Shown here: positions 53,766-62,198 of the stretch, one piece after another
How the letters are laid out: the number at the start of each line of letters is the position of its first letter
How positions within the stretch are numbered: position 1 is the first letter of the stretch
Position numbers and translations under genes: made by a program
From: Nocardioides sp. QY071
GTDB lineage: Bacteria > Actinomycetota > Actinomycetes > Propionibacteriales > Nocardioidaceae
DNA: 64,000 nucleotides
Reading direction: 5' to 3'
NCBI RefSeq assembly: GCF_029961765.1
Contig: NZ_CP124681.1
Coordinates: forward strand, 4,340,001-4,404,000
Notes under the pieces: generated by a model
Seen by the model: the letters and a program-made list of their open reading frames with translations, nothing else
Databases searched by the model: none
What the model was told of the DNA's origin: nothing

Positions 53766-55762
53766 CGCACCCTCACTCGGTAGGTCCGGCTCGACTCGGC
53801 CACGCTCGGCGAGCCGAGATAGCGCACCGTCAGCCTGCGCTTGCCGGGCTTCAGCCTCTTCGTCGTCAAGGTGATCGACGTCGAGCCCGCGCTCAGCACG
53901 CCGGTGGCGACGACGCGCCTGCCTGCCCTGATCTCGACGATCCCGGTGGCAGGGGTCGCGGCCGACACCGCGATCCTCGCCTTCACGCGGTGCCGGGCCA
54001 GGCTCTTGAAGCTGGCCTTGACACCCGACGGGGACAGGGCCGGCGGGATGGAGCTGCCCGGGTCGGATGGTCCGGACGGGCCTGGGGTCACCGTGAGCGT
54101 GAGTCTCGCCTGCGATGCACGCACGTTCACGTCACCCGTGTAGTCCAGCGTGAGGTCGTGCGTTCCGACCGGCAGTGCGATGGTCCCGTGGCCGGCGACG
54201 AGTGTCACCGTGTCCAGGAGCGTGGTGCCCTCCCTCACGGCGACGGACCCGGTCGGCGTCACGACGGAGCCGGATGCGACGACGTCGACGGATGCCGGGG
54301 TGCCGGCGACGACGGTGTCCGGTGTCACCGAGATCGCCGAGGACGCCTGCTCGACCGTGAGCATCCGCGCGGGGCTGAGCGAGCCGTCGTGGGTCGCGCT
54401 CCCGAGATAGCGCGCGGTCACCGAGCGCTGCCCGACGGCCCCGGGTGCGAGGGAGAGACGTGCGCTCGCGTCCGTGTCCACCGGGGACCGGCCGACCTCG
54501 TTGCCGTCCACGAAGAAGGCCACCTGGCCCGTCGCGCGAGCCGCCGCGCCCTCGACCGCGACGCGGGCGGTGGCAAGGACCTCGTCGCCTCCGACGGTGG
54601 CGGTGCCCCGGTCCAGCTGGAGCGAGGTGGTCGTCGGGATCGCGGTGCTGCCGGGCTCCTTGATCTGGATCGTGGTGCGCGCGACCGCCGACTCGGCGGT
54701 GGTCGCGTCGCCGGTGTTGGAGACCCGGATCTCCCAGCTCCCGGTGTGGGTGGCGGCGAACTGGCTCAGGTCGAAGCGCGCCGCCTGGTAGCCGCCGGGG
54801 TAGGGCCGTCCGGGCTCGATGACCACCGGGTCCCCACCGTCGGTGCGCTGCGCCACGACCCTGATCGCGCCCCTCGGCGACTCCCTCAGGAGGAACGGGG
54901 TGTCGTTTCGCGCGACGGCGTTCATGATGAGGGGCTCGCCCCGCGTCAGCACGGTGGCCGAGAAGGTGGCATCGATCCGGTTGGGGATCCGCTCGACGAC
55001 CAGGTCGCCCACGAAGCTCCCCGTGCCGGGAGCGGTGGCCCCGTAGGCGGCATCGCCGGCGTACTCGACCTCCACGAAATGAGTACCGGGCTGAAGGTGA
55101 TCGTCGGCCGCCCCCAGCAGCGTTCGTCCGTTCGCATCGATACTGCCCGTGCCGACCGAGCGCTGTGCGCTCGTGTGCAGCCTGACCGCGGTGCCGGCGG
55201 TCGGGCGCACCGCGGTCGGTTCGTCGGCCGCGAACTCGACCGGGATGAAGGCGCTGTACGGCACCGTCGTGCTCGGCAGCCGCACCGTGCCCGGGATGAA
55301 CTGCGGGACGAACCGCTCGTAGGTGGTGCCGCCCACCGTGCCGTCGCCGGCCGCGACGTCGACCCGGTACGACGTGCCGATCGTCAGGCCCGTGGTCGGG
55401 ATCTGGAACTGGGCGGGGAGCTCCTTGGTCTCGAGGTCGATGCCGTTCATCGACACGGTCGCGTTGATCGGGTCCCCCGTGCCCCCGAACGCTCTCACGT
55501 TGAGCAGCAGCGGGTCGCCGTACCTGGGATCGGCCACCTTCGTCGCGCTGACCTTGAAGGCCGGCGCGGCCGTCGCGATGGCCGGCGGGCCGGCGTTCGC
55601 TCCCGCGACGCCGAGGGCGGCCGGCAGACCGACCAGGCCTGCGAGCAGCGTCGCGATCAGCGCTGCGCGGGCTCCGGGTCGTGCGATGCGACCACCTGGC
55701 GTCCGTACCGCGCGCGCGCGGCGGGAGTCGGCGGATCTGGATGCTTCTCTCGGATGTCTCAC
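53762..55762 (-). CDS. Secreted multi-domain Ig-like repeat protein
   Basis: A 666-residue protein. The N terminus is Arg-rich, then a hydrophobic signal segment (ALIATLLAGLVGLPAALGVA, about 34-53). Several Ig-like/Big_3_5 modules follow: VSMNGIDLETKELPAQFQIP, FVEVEYAGDAAYGAT, ATGQVAFFVDGNEVGRSPVD, TGSVAVREGTTLLD. The C-terminal domain is the same type as in the small partner (TTKRLKPGKRRLTVRYLGS). GTG at 55762 is the first start after copy D of the 11-bp repeats. No LPxTG signal is present. It probably strengthens or decorates the envelope. Confidence 0.83.
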   Translation of the reverse strand: MRHPREASRSADSRRARAVRTPGGRIARPGARAALIATLLAGLVGLPAALGVAGANAGPPAIATAAPAFKVSATKVADPRYGDPLLLNVRAFGGTGDPINATVSMNGIDLETKELPAQFQIPTTGLTIGTSYRVDVAAGDGTVGGTTYERFVPQFIPGTVRLPSTTVPYSAFIPVEFAADEPTAVRPTAGTAVRLHTSAQRSVGTGSIDANGRTLLGAADDHLQPGTHFVEVEYAGDAAYGATAPGTGSFVGDLVVERIPNRIDATFSATVLTRGEPLIMNAVARNDTPFLLRESPRGAIRVVAQRTDGGDPVVIEPGRPYPGGYQAARFDLSQFAATHTGSWEIRVSNTGDATTAESAVARTTIQIKEPGSTAIPTTTSLQLDRGTATVGGDEVLATARVAVEGAAARATGQVAFFVDGNEVGRSPVDTDASARLSLAPGAVGQRSVTARYLGSATHDGSLSPARMLTVEQASSAISVTPDTVVAGTPASVDVVASGSVVTPTGSVAVREGTTLLDTVTLVAGHGTIALPVGTHDLTLDYTGDVNVRASQARLTLTVTPGPSGPSDPGSSIPPALSPSGVKASFKSLARHRVKARIAVSAATPATGIVEIRAGRRVVATGVLSAGSTSITLTTKRLKPGKRRLTVRYLGSPSVAESSRTYRVRVR

Positions 55763-55779
55763 CTCGGCACCCTGTCCGG

Positions 55780-55812
55780 GGGCGTTGGAGCGCGGCTTGA
55801 GACCGACTGGAG
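55780..55812 (-). promoter_or_regulatory. Triple 11-bp direct repeat, copy D
   Basis: In the minus sense: CTCCAGTCGGT, CTCAAGCCGCG and CTCCAACGCCC. It ends 17 bp before the GTG of the Ig-like gene, in the 62-bp gap after hrpA. A weak -10-like CAGGGT lies about 6 bp after the repeats, which would make the transcript nearly leaderless. It matches copies A-C in register, number and orientation. Confidence 0.6.
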
Positions 55813-55824
55813 TTCCCGCGACCG

Positions 55825-58800
55825 TCAGAGAGAGTCGAGGGCCTTGCGGATCCGCACGTCCGAGATCGGGCCGTCGGTGCCGAGCTGCTGGGCCCACAGG
55901 GAGACCCGGTACTCCTCGAGCATCCACCGGATCGCGCGCAGGCCGGTGCCGGCGGGGCGCCCGTCGGGCAGGGCGCCGACCCGGGCGAGATAGGCGTCCT
56001 GGAGCGGCTGGAGGACGTCCATGCGCTGCCGGTCCTTCGCGAGGGCGGCCGGGCCGCCGGTCTCGAGGGCGGTACGACGCTCGCGCATCGCCGCCAGCCA
56101 GGTGCGGTAGCGCCGCAGCCGGACGAGCCCGGCCTCACCGACGAAGCCATCATGGACGAGACGGGCGAGCTGGCCCTGCAGGTCGGTCAGCGCGGGCAGC
56201 ATCGGCAGGTCGGCGCGACCGCTGAGCAGGCGGTCGACCTCGCGCCAGGTCGCGAGGACGCGGAGCAGCTCGCCGAGCACCTCGCGCACCCCCGCGGCGG
56301 CGGAGGCGCGCACGGCGGCCAGCAGGTCGTCGTACGCCGCACGGCTCCGCACGGCGGGCCGGGCGTCGACGGCGTCGACCACGACGGCGCGCAGGCAGTC
56401 GTCGAGGATCGCGGGCACGCCGGCGTACGGCGTCCCGGCGAGGCCGAGCTTCTCGGCGTTGCCGAGGCTGTCGAGCACGCCGGCGAGGGGTGCCGAGCCC
56501 AGGGCGAGCAGGGCCAGGCGGACCACGCCGAGCCGGTGCCGGGCGTCGCGCTCGTCGGCGGAGCCGAAGACCTGGAGGCCGACGGTGCTGCCCTCGTCGA
56601 CCAGGCCGGGGAACGCCTCGACCTCGTGGCCGGCGCGGGTCCAGGTGGCGGTGACGGGGATCTCGTCGAAGACCCAGTCGGTCTCGCCGGTGCGGGCGAC
56701 GCCGGAGTCGGAGGCGACCGCGGCCATCGCGCGCTCGAACTGCGGTTGCAGCGGGGCCTTGAGCTCGGCGAGCGACTTGCCGCGGCCCTGAACCGCTCCC
56801 CGCTCATCGACGACGCGGTAGCTCGGCGTGAGGTGCGCGGGCAGCGAGGCGAGGTCCCAGGCCGAGCGCGGGACGTGCACGCCGGTGGTCGAGCGCAGGT
56901 AGCGCTCGAGGGCGGTGAGCAGCGCCTCCTCCCCCGCGGGTACGGCGGCCAGGAACTCGCGCGCCGTGTTCGGCGCCGGGACGAAGCTGACCCGCAGCGC
57001 CTTCGGGAGACTGCGGATCAGCTCGGTGACCAGCTCCTCGCGCAGGCCCGGGACGATCCAGGAGAAGTCGTCGTCGTCGACCCGGTTGAGGGTGGCGACG
57101 GGGATGTCGATGGTCAGCCCGTCGTCCTTCGCGCCCGGCTCGAAGTGATAGCTGATCGGGAAGCTCAGTCCCCCCGTCACCGACCACGACTCCGGGTAGT
57201 CCGCCTCGCGGACCTCCTCGGCCGTGTCGTGGGTGAGCATCGCCGGGTCGAAGGTGAGCAGCTCGGGCTGGGCGCGCCGGGCGTCCTTCCACCAGCGGTC
57301 GAAGTGCGCGCCGCTGACGATCCCCTCGGGGACGCGGGCGTCGTAGAAGTCGAAGAGCGTGTGCTCGTCGACGACCAGGTCGCGTCGACGGGCGCGGTGC
57401 TCGAGCTCCTCGGCCTCGGCGAGCAGCCGGCGGTTCTGCTGGAAGAAGCGGTGCCGGGTGTCCCACTCGCCGTACACCAGCGCGTGCCGGATGAAGATCT
57501 CGCGCGACAGCTCGGGGTCGACCTTGCCGTAGGAGACGGCCCGGTCGGCGGCCAGCGGTACGCCGTACAGCGTGACCCGCTCGCGGGCCATCACGGCCTG
57601 CCGCTTGCGGGACCAGGCCGGCTCGGAGTAGGTCCGCTTGACCAGGTGGGCGCCGAGCCGCTCGGCCCACCGTGGGTCGATCGCGGCGTTCTGGCGCGCC
57701 CAGAGCCGGCCGGTCTCGACGAGCTCGCCGGCCATCACGAAGGGCGGGTTCTTGCGGGCGAGGCCGGAGCCGGGGAAGATCGCGAACTTCGCGCCGCGGG
57801 CGCCGAGGTACTCGCGTGGGCCGGGGCGCCGGTTGTCCTTCCGGGCGCCCGGCCCCGACCGGGCCGGCTTCTCGCGCTCCTCGAGCACGCCGATGTGGGA
57901 GAGCAGCCCGGAGAGCAGGGCCTGGTGGATGCCGTCGGCGTCGGGGGTTTCGAGGCTCGTCGCTGGCGCTCCTCGCACCTCAACCACCGGGGCTGGCGCC
58001 TCGAGCCGGACCCCCATCTCCTTGGTGACCTGCCGCAGCTGGGCGACGAACTCCTGCCACTCGCGCACCCGCAGGTAGTTGAGGTACTCGCGCTTGCACA
58101 TCCTGCGGAACGCGCTGCTCGACAGCTCGCGCTGCTGTTCGCGCAGGTGGCGCCACAGGTTGAGCCAGGAGAGGAAGTCGGAGCCCTCGGCCTTGAAGCG
58201 GGCGTGCAGCTGGTCGGCCTGCGCGCGCTCGGTCGGGTGGTCGGCGCCGGGCCGCTCGCGCGGGTCCTGCAGCGAGAGGGCGGCGACGATGACGAGCACG
58301 TCGCGCACGCAGCCGAGACGCTCGGCCTCGAGCAGCATCCGGCCCAGGCGCGGGTCGATCGGCAGCCGGGCGAGGCGGCGGCCGACCTTGGTCAGCTCGC
58401 CCTGGCGGGCGCCGGAGGTGACCGCGCCGAGCTCCTCGAGCAGCTGGGTGCCGGCCTGGACGTTGCGCCGGTCGGGCGGCTCGACGAACGGGAACCGCTC
58501 GATGTCGCCCAGGCCCAGCGAGGTCATCTGGAGGATGACGGAGGCGAGGTTGGTGCGCAGGATCTCCGGGTCGGTGAACTCGGGGCGGGCCTCGAAGTCC
58601 TCCTCGGCGTACAGCCGGATCGCGATGCCGGCCGCGACGCGGCCGCAGCGTCCGGAGCGCTGGTTGGCGGAGGCCTGGCTGATCGGCTCGATCGGCAGGC
58701 GCTGGACCTTGGTGCGCGCGGAGTAGCGGGAGATGCGGGCGACGCCGGTGTCGATGACGTAGCGGATGCCGGGGACGGTCAGCGAGGTCTCGGCGACGTT

Positions 58801-59685
58801 GGTGGCCAGGACGACGCGACGCCGGGAGCCCTTGGCGGGGGCGAAGACGCGGTGCTGCTCGGCGGCGGAGAGGCGCGAGAAGAGGGGCAGTACGTCGACG
58901 CCGCGGATGCCGTCGCCGAGCGGCGCGAGCGCCTCGGCGGTGTCGCGGATCTCGCGCTCCCCGGGGAGGAACACCAAGATGTCGCCCGGCCCCTCGGCGG
59001 AGAGCTCCTTGACCGCGTCGACGATCGCCTCGGTCTGGTCCCGGACGATCGGCTCGCCGTCCTCGTCGTCCTCGGGCAGGTCCATGAGCGGGCGGTAGCG
59101 CACCTCGACCGGGTACGTGCGCCCCGAGACCTCGACCACGGGAGCGTCGAAGTGCTTCGCGAACCGCTCGACGTCGATGGTCGCCGAGGTGATGACCAGC
59201 TTGAGGTCGGGGCGCTTGGGGAGCAGCTGGCGCAGGTAGCCGAGCAGGAAGTCGATGTTGAGGCTGCGCTCGTGGGCCTCGTCGATGATGATCGTGTCGT
59301 AGCGGCGCAGCAGCCGGTCACGCTGCAGCTCGGCCAGCAGGATGCCGTCGGTCATCAGCTTGACCCGGCTCTGCTTCGACGTCTTGTCGGTGAACCGGAC
59401 CTGGTAGCCGACCAGGTCACCGAGATCGGTCCCGAGCTCCGAGGCGATCCGCTCGGCCACCGAGCGGGCCGCGATCCTGCGCGGCTGGGTGTGCCCGATC
59501 ATCCGCGGACGCCCGTCCTCGCCCGGTGTGCCGCGTCCCAGCTCGAGGCAGATCTTCGGCAGCTGGGTGGTCTTGCCGGAGCCGGTCTCGCCGGCGACGA
59601 TCACGACCTGGTGGTCGCGGATCGCGGTCGCGATGTCGTCGCGTCGGGCGCTGACCGGGAGGTCGGGCGGGTAGGAGATCTTCAC
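55825..59685 (-). CDS. hrpA: ATP-dependent RNA helicase HrpA
   Basis: A 1286-residue DEAH-box helicase. Motifs in order: Walker A GETGSGKTT (about residue 32), TQPRRIAA, DEAH in IIIDEAHERSLN, SAT in ITSATID, and the motif VI NQRSGRCGRVAAG. The HA2/OB-fold region and a long DUF3418 C-terminal part follow, ending RIRKALDSL. In E. coli HrpA acts in mRNA processing and ribosome rescue. GTG at 59685 lacks a strong ribosome-binding site and is close to the AT-rich AATAATGG, so it may be leaderless. Confidence 0.96.
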   Translation of the reverse strand: MKISYPPDLPVSARRDDIATAIRDHQVVIVAGETGSGKTTQLPKICLELGRGTPGEDGRPRMIGHTQPRRIAARSVAERIASELGTDLGDLVGYQVRFTDKTSKQSRVKLMTDGILLAELQRDRLLRRYDTIIIDEAHERSLNIDFLLGYLRQLLPKRPDLKLVITSATIDVERFAKHFDAPVVEVSGRTYPVEVRYRPLMDLPEDDEDGEPIVRDQTEAIVDAVKELSAEGPGDILVFLPGEREIRDTAEALAPLGDGIRGVDVLPLFSRLSAAEQHRVFAPAKGSRRRVVLATNVAETSLTVPGIRYVIDTGVARISRYSARTKVQRLPIEPISQASANQRSGRCGRVAAGIAIRLYAEEDFEARPEFTDPEILRTNLASVILQMTSLGLGDIERFPFVEPPDRRNVQAGTQLLEELGAVTSGARQGELTKVGRRLARLPIDPRLGRMLLEAERLGCVRDVLVIVAALSLQDPRERPGADHPTERAQADQLHARFKAEGSDFLSWLNLWRHLREQQRELSSSAFRRMCKREYLNYLRVREWQEFVAQLRQVTKEMGVRLEAPAPVVEVRGAPATSLETPDADGIHQALLSGLLSHIGVLEEREKPARSGPGARKDNRRPGPREYLGARGAKFAIFPGSGLARKNPPFVMAGELVETGRLWARQNAAIDPRWAERLGAHLVKRTYSEPAWSRKRQAVMARERVTLYGVPLAADRAVSYGKVDPELSREIFIRHALVYGEWDTRHRFFQQNRRLLAEAEELEHRARRRDLVVDEHTLFDFYDARVPEGIVSGAHFDRWWKDARRAQPELLTFDPAMLTHDTAEEVREADYPESWSVTGGLSFPISYHFEPGAKDDGLTIDIPVATLNRVDDDDFSWIVPGLREELVTELIRSLPKALRVSFVPAPNTAREFLAAVPAGEEALLTALERYLRSTTGVHVPRSAWDLASLPAHLTPSYRVVDERGAVQGRGKSLAELKAPLQPQFERAMAAVASDSGVARTGETDWVFDEIPVTATWTRAGHEVEAFPGLVDEGSTVGLQVFGSADERDARHRLGVVRLALLALGSAPLAGVLDSLGNAEKLGLAGTPYAGVPAILDDCLRAVVVDAVDARPAVRSRAAYDDLLAAVRASAAAGVREVLGELLRVLATWREVDRLLSGRADLPMLPALTDLQGQLARLVHDGFVGEAGLVRLRRYRTWLAAMRERRTALETGGPAALAKDRQRMDVLQPLQDAYLARVGALPDGRPAGTGLRAIRWMLEEYRVSLWAQQLGTDGPISDVRIRKALDSL

Positions 59686-59709
59686 AGCGCGCCCATTATT
59701 GCCGGGGTT

Positions 59710-59749
59710 GGGTGGGTGAGAGTGATCCAGAGGTCACTCTCACCCACCC
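59710..59749 (-). terminator. Perfect 16-bp inverted repeat
   Basis: GGGTGGGTGAGAGTGA (59710-59725) is followed after 8 nt by its exact complement TCACTCTCACCCACCC (59734-59749). It starts 10 nt after the SRPBCC stop and lies upstream of hrpA, so it most likely terminates the SRPBCC transcript. It may also be a mobile palindromic (REP-like) unit. Confidence 0.7.
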
Positions 59750-59759
59750 GACTCCCGCC

Positions 59760-60200
59760 TCAGAGCGACTCCACGTTGCGCACCAGCGCCTCGCTGGAGT
59801 GCTTGACCGCGATGCCGACGACGGGCTTGACCGCGCCGGCGATCGCCTTGCCGGCCGGGCCGCCGGGCAGGGTGAAGGAGATCCAGGCATCGACCCGGGT
59901 GCGGTCGTCGCCGAGGTCGGTGAAGCTCCAGCGCTGCGTGGTCTCCACGCCCTTGACCGAGGTCAGCTCGAGCAGCCGGTCCCGCTCCCACGCGGTGCAC
60001 TCGATGCGCGCCTTGAGCGGTACGCCGACCTTCATCACGCCGTCGTACTGGGCACCGACGCCGTGGAGCTGGTCGGTGACCGGCTCGATCTTGCTGAGGC
60101 CGTACATCCAGTCCTTCGTGGTGCTGAAGTCGTCGACGTACGCGAACACCTTGCTGATCGGCGCCGCGATCTCGACGCTCTGCTCCACCACGTTGCTCAC
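59760..60200 (-). CDS. SRPBCC/polyketide-cyclase-like protein
   Basis: A 146-residue protein with the START-like SRPBCC fold: VEQSVEIAAPISKVFAYVDD at the N terminus, WMYGLSKIEPV, a central strand region (RIECTAWERDRLLELTSVKG) and the C-terminal helix GKAIAGAVKPVVGIAVKHS. Such proteins bind hydrophobic ligands in a cavity. GTG at 60200 gives the family N terminus (SNVVEQ). Ligand and pathway are unknown. Confidence 0.85.
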   Translation of the reverse strand: MSNVVEQSVEIAAPISKVFAYVDDFSTTKDWMYGLSKIEPVTDQLHGVGAQYDGVMKVGVPLKARIECTAWERDRLLELTSVKGVETTQRWSFTDLGDDRTRVDAWISFTLPGGPAGKAIAGAVKPVVGIAVKHSSEALVRNVESL

Positions 60201-60228
60201 CGCGGAAGTGTGACACGCCGTCACAGGT

Positions 60229-61335
60229 TCAGCGGGGAGGGGGCAGCGCGTCGGTGGCCTCGAGCTGGCCCATCCCGGTGACCATGAGCAGGTCGGCGAC
60301 GATCGCGCGCAGCTGGGCCAGGATCGCCTCGGCGGTGAGGATGTCACTGCGCTCGACCTGTCCGGTCGCCGCACCGACGGCCAGCACCTCGTCGCGGGCC
60401 GCGATCGCGACCCGGTCGGCGTGCAGCTCGCGGGCGATGGCGTCCGCGGCCGAGGCGAGGTCGGCGGTGAGCCCGATGTACGACGACGGCACGGGCAGGC
60501 GTCGGTAGGCGATGATCGTGGTCTGTCGCACGAGCACGCGGGTGCTGCGCAGAGCGCGGTCGAGCGGGTCGACCAGCTCGACCATCCGCCGCAGCGGCTC
60601 GCGGTGCCGGATCCGGAACGGCGAGGAGCTGACGACGGCCATCCCCTCCTCGGCCGCGGCCTGCAGCTCGCGGATCAGCCGGTCGGTGGTCCGGGCGTCG
60701 GCGAGCAGCTCGAGCGCCGGCGTGACCTCGCCGTCGACCATCACGTCGGAGGCGGCACGCAGCAGCTGGGCGATCTTGCGGGCGACGGCGGAGGCCTGCT
60801 CGCGGGGCCGGCGCAGCGGCGCGGCCGGGACCGCCATCGCGGCGAGCAGTGCCACGCAACCTCCGATGACGGCGTCGGTCCAGCGCAGGAACGAGCCCTC
60901 GGCGCCGGGCAGCAGGACCGTGACCACGATCGACTGGACGGCGGCCTGGGAGACGAACATGATCCCGGCGTCGAGGAAGAGCGCGATCGACATCGAGAGG
61001 AACACGATCAGCGCCAGCTGCCAGGCGCCCGAGCCGATGCCCGAGACCAGGACGTCGGCCATGAAAACGCCGATCGCGACGCCGAGGGTGACCTCGACGA
61101 CGCGCCGGAGCCGCTGGCCGTACGACGTGCCGAGGCACAGCACCGCTGCGATCGGCGCGAAGAACGGCAGGGTGTGGTCGAGCAGGTCGTGCGCGACGAA
61201 CCAGGCCAGGCCGGCCGCGATCGAGCACTGCCCGACGACCCACAGCTTCTCGCGCCACCGGTCGAAGCGGCCGCGCAGCGACAGGCGGCTGCGCGACCAC
61301 ATCCGGTCCAGGACTCCGTCGGTCACCGCCTCCAC
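60229..61335 (-). CDS. FUSC/aromatic-acid-exporter-like membrane protein
   Basis: A 368-residue protein with about six membrane helices in the first half (LWVVGQCSIAAGLAWFVAHD; FFAPIAAVLCLGTSYGQRLR; VVEVTLGVAIGVFMADVLV; ALIVFLSMSIALFLDAGIMF) and a long cytosolic helical C-terminal part. The pattern is that of the FUSC/ArAE family, which exports aromatic acids or other small molecules. GTG at 61335. The gap to the SRPBCC gene downstream is 28 bp, so they may be co-transcribed. Confidence 0.85.
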   Translation of the reverse strand: MEAVTDGVLDRMWSRSRLSLRGRFDRWREKLWVVGQCSIAAGLAWFVAHDLLDHTLPFFAPIAAVLCLGTSYGQRLRRVVEVTLGVAIGVFMADVLVSGIGSGAWQLALIVFLSMSIALFLDAGIMFVSQAAVQSIVVTVLLPGAEGSFLRWTDAVIGGCVALLAAMAVPAAPLRRPREQASAVARKIAQLLRAASDVMVDGEVTPALELLADARTTDRLIRELQAAAEEGMAVVSSSPFRIRHREPLRRMVELVDPLDRALRSTRVLVRQTTIIAYRRLPVPSSYIGLTADLASAADAIARELHADRVAIAARDEVLAVGAATGQVERSDILTAEAILAQLRAIVADLLMVTGMGQLEATDALPPPR

Positions 61336-61361
61336 ACGGCAACCCTAGTGGGCTTCCGGCG

Positions 61362-62198
61362 TCAGACGGCCTTGGCCGGAAGGACCCTCTTGGAGAGCAG
61401 CGCGACGACGTCCTCGTAGCGCGAGCCGGTGAACTTCTGGAAGTTGTGCAGGGCGTGGGCGTCGAGGCCGACGAGGACCCGGGCCTGGTTCTTCACGATG
61501 CCCTTGACGATGATCTCGGCGGCCCGCTCGGGGGTCATCCGGGCGAGCTTCTCGTCGAACAGCTTCGCCGTGGCGGCCTGGTCCTCCTTGTCGGAGACCC
61601 GGGCGTTGCGGGCGATCGCGGTCTTGATGCCGCCGGGGTGGACCGAGGTCACGCCGACGTTGTGGCCGGCGATGAGCATCTCCTCGCGCAGCGCCTCGGT
61701 GAAGCCGCGCACGGCGAACTTGGTCGCGTTGTAGGCGCTCTGGCCGGGCATCGCGAGCAGGCCGAACAGGGACGACAGGTTGACCACGTGGCCCTCGCCG
61801 GAGGCGATCAGGTGCGGCAGGAACTCCTTGGTGCCGTGCACGACGCCCCAGAAGTTGATGCCGACGATCCAGTCCATGTCCTTGTACTCGAGGTCGACCA
61901 CGTCACCGGCCAGCGCGACGCCGGCGTTGTTGATGACCACGTTGACCTGACCGAAGTGGTCGGCCACGGCAGCGGCGTACGACGCGAACGCCTCGCGGTC
62001 GGCGACGTCGAGCCGGGCGGTCTGCACGTCGGGCGAGCCCGCCCCGGAGGCCAGCTCGGCGGTCTCGGCCAGGCCGGCCTCGTTGACGTCGGACAGCGCG
62101 AGCCGCGCGCCCTTGCCGGCCAGGTTCACGGCCAGGGCGCGGCCGATGCCCGATCCCGCACCCGTGATGACGACGACCTTGTTGTTGAGGTTCTTCAC
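61362..62198 (-). CDS. Short-chain dehydrogenase/reductase (SDR)
   Basis: A 278-residue classical SDR. The NAD(P) motif GAGSGIGRA is at about residues 12-20, NNAG at NVVINNAGVA, and the catalytic Ser/Tyr/Lys in NLSSLFG and YNATKFA. GTG at 62198 overlaps the stop of the monooxygenase gene (GTGA), so the two are co-translated. It probably oxidises or reduces an alcohol/ketone upstream of, or next to, the Baeyer-Villiger step. Substrate unknown. Confidence 0.93.
   Translation of the reverse strand: MKNLNNKVVVITGAGSGIGRALAVNLAGKGARLALSDVNEAGLAETAELASGAGSPDVQTARLDVADREAFASYAAAVADHFGQVNVVINNAGVALAGDVVDLEYKDMDWIVGINFWGVVHGTKEFLPHLIASGEGHVVNLSSLFGLLAMPGQSAYNATKFAVRGFTEALREEMLIAGHNVGVTSVHPGGIKTAIARNARVSDKEDQAATAKLFDEKLARMTPERAAEIIVKGIVKNQARVLVGLDAHALHNFQKFTGSRYEDVVALLSKRVLPAKAV

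Noticed and set aside
56152-60213. A 1353-codon plus-strand open frame opposite hrpA
   Set aside because: hrpA has all helicase motifs on the minus strand; the opposite frame is a shadow.
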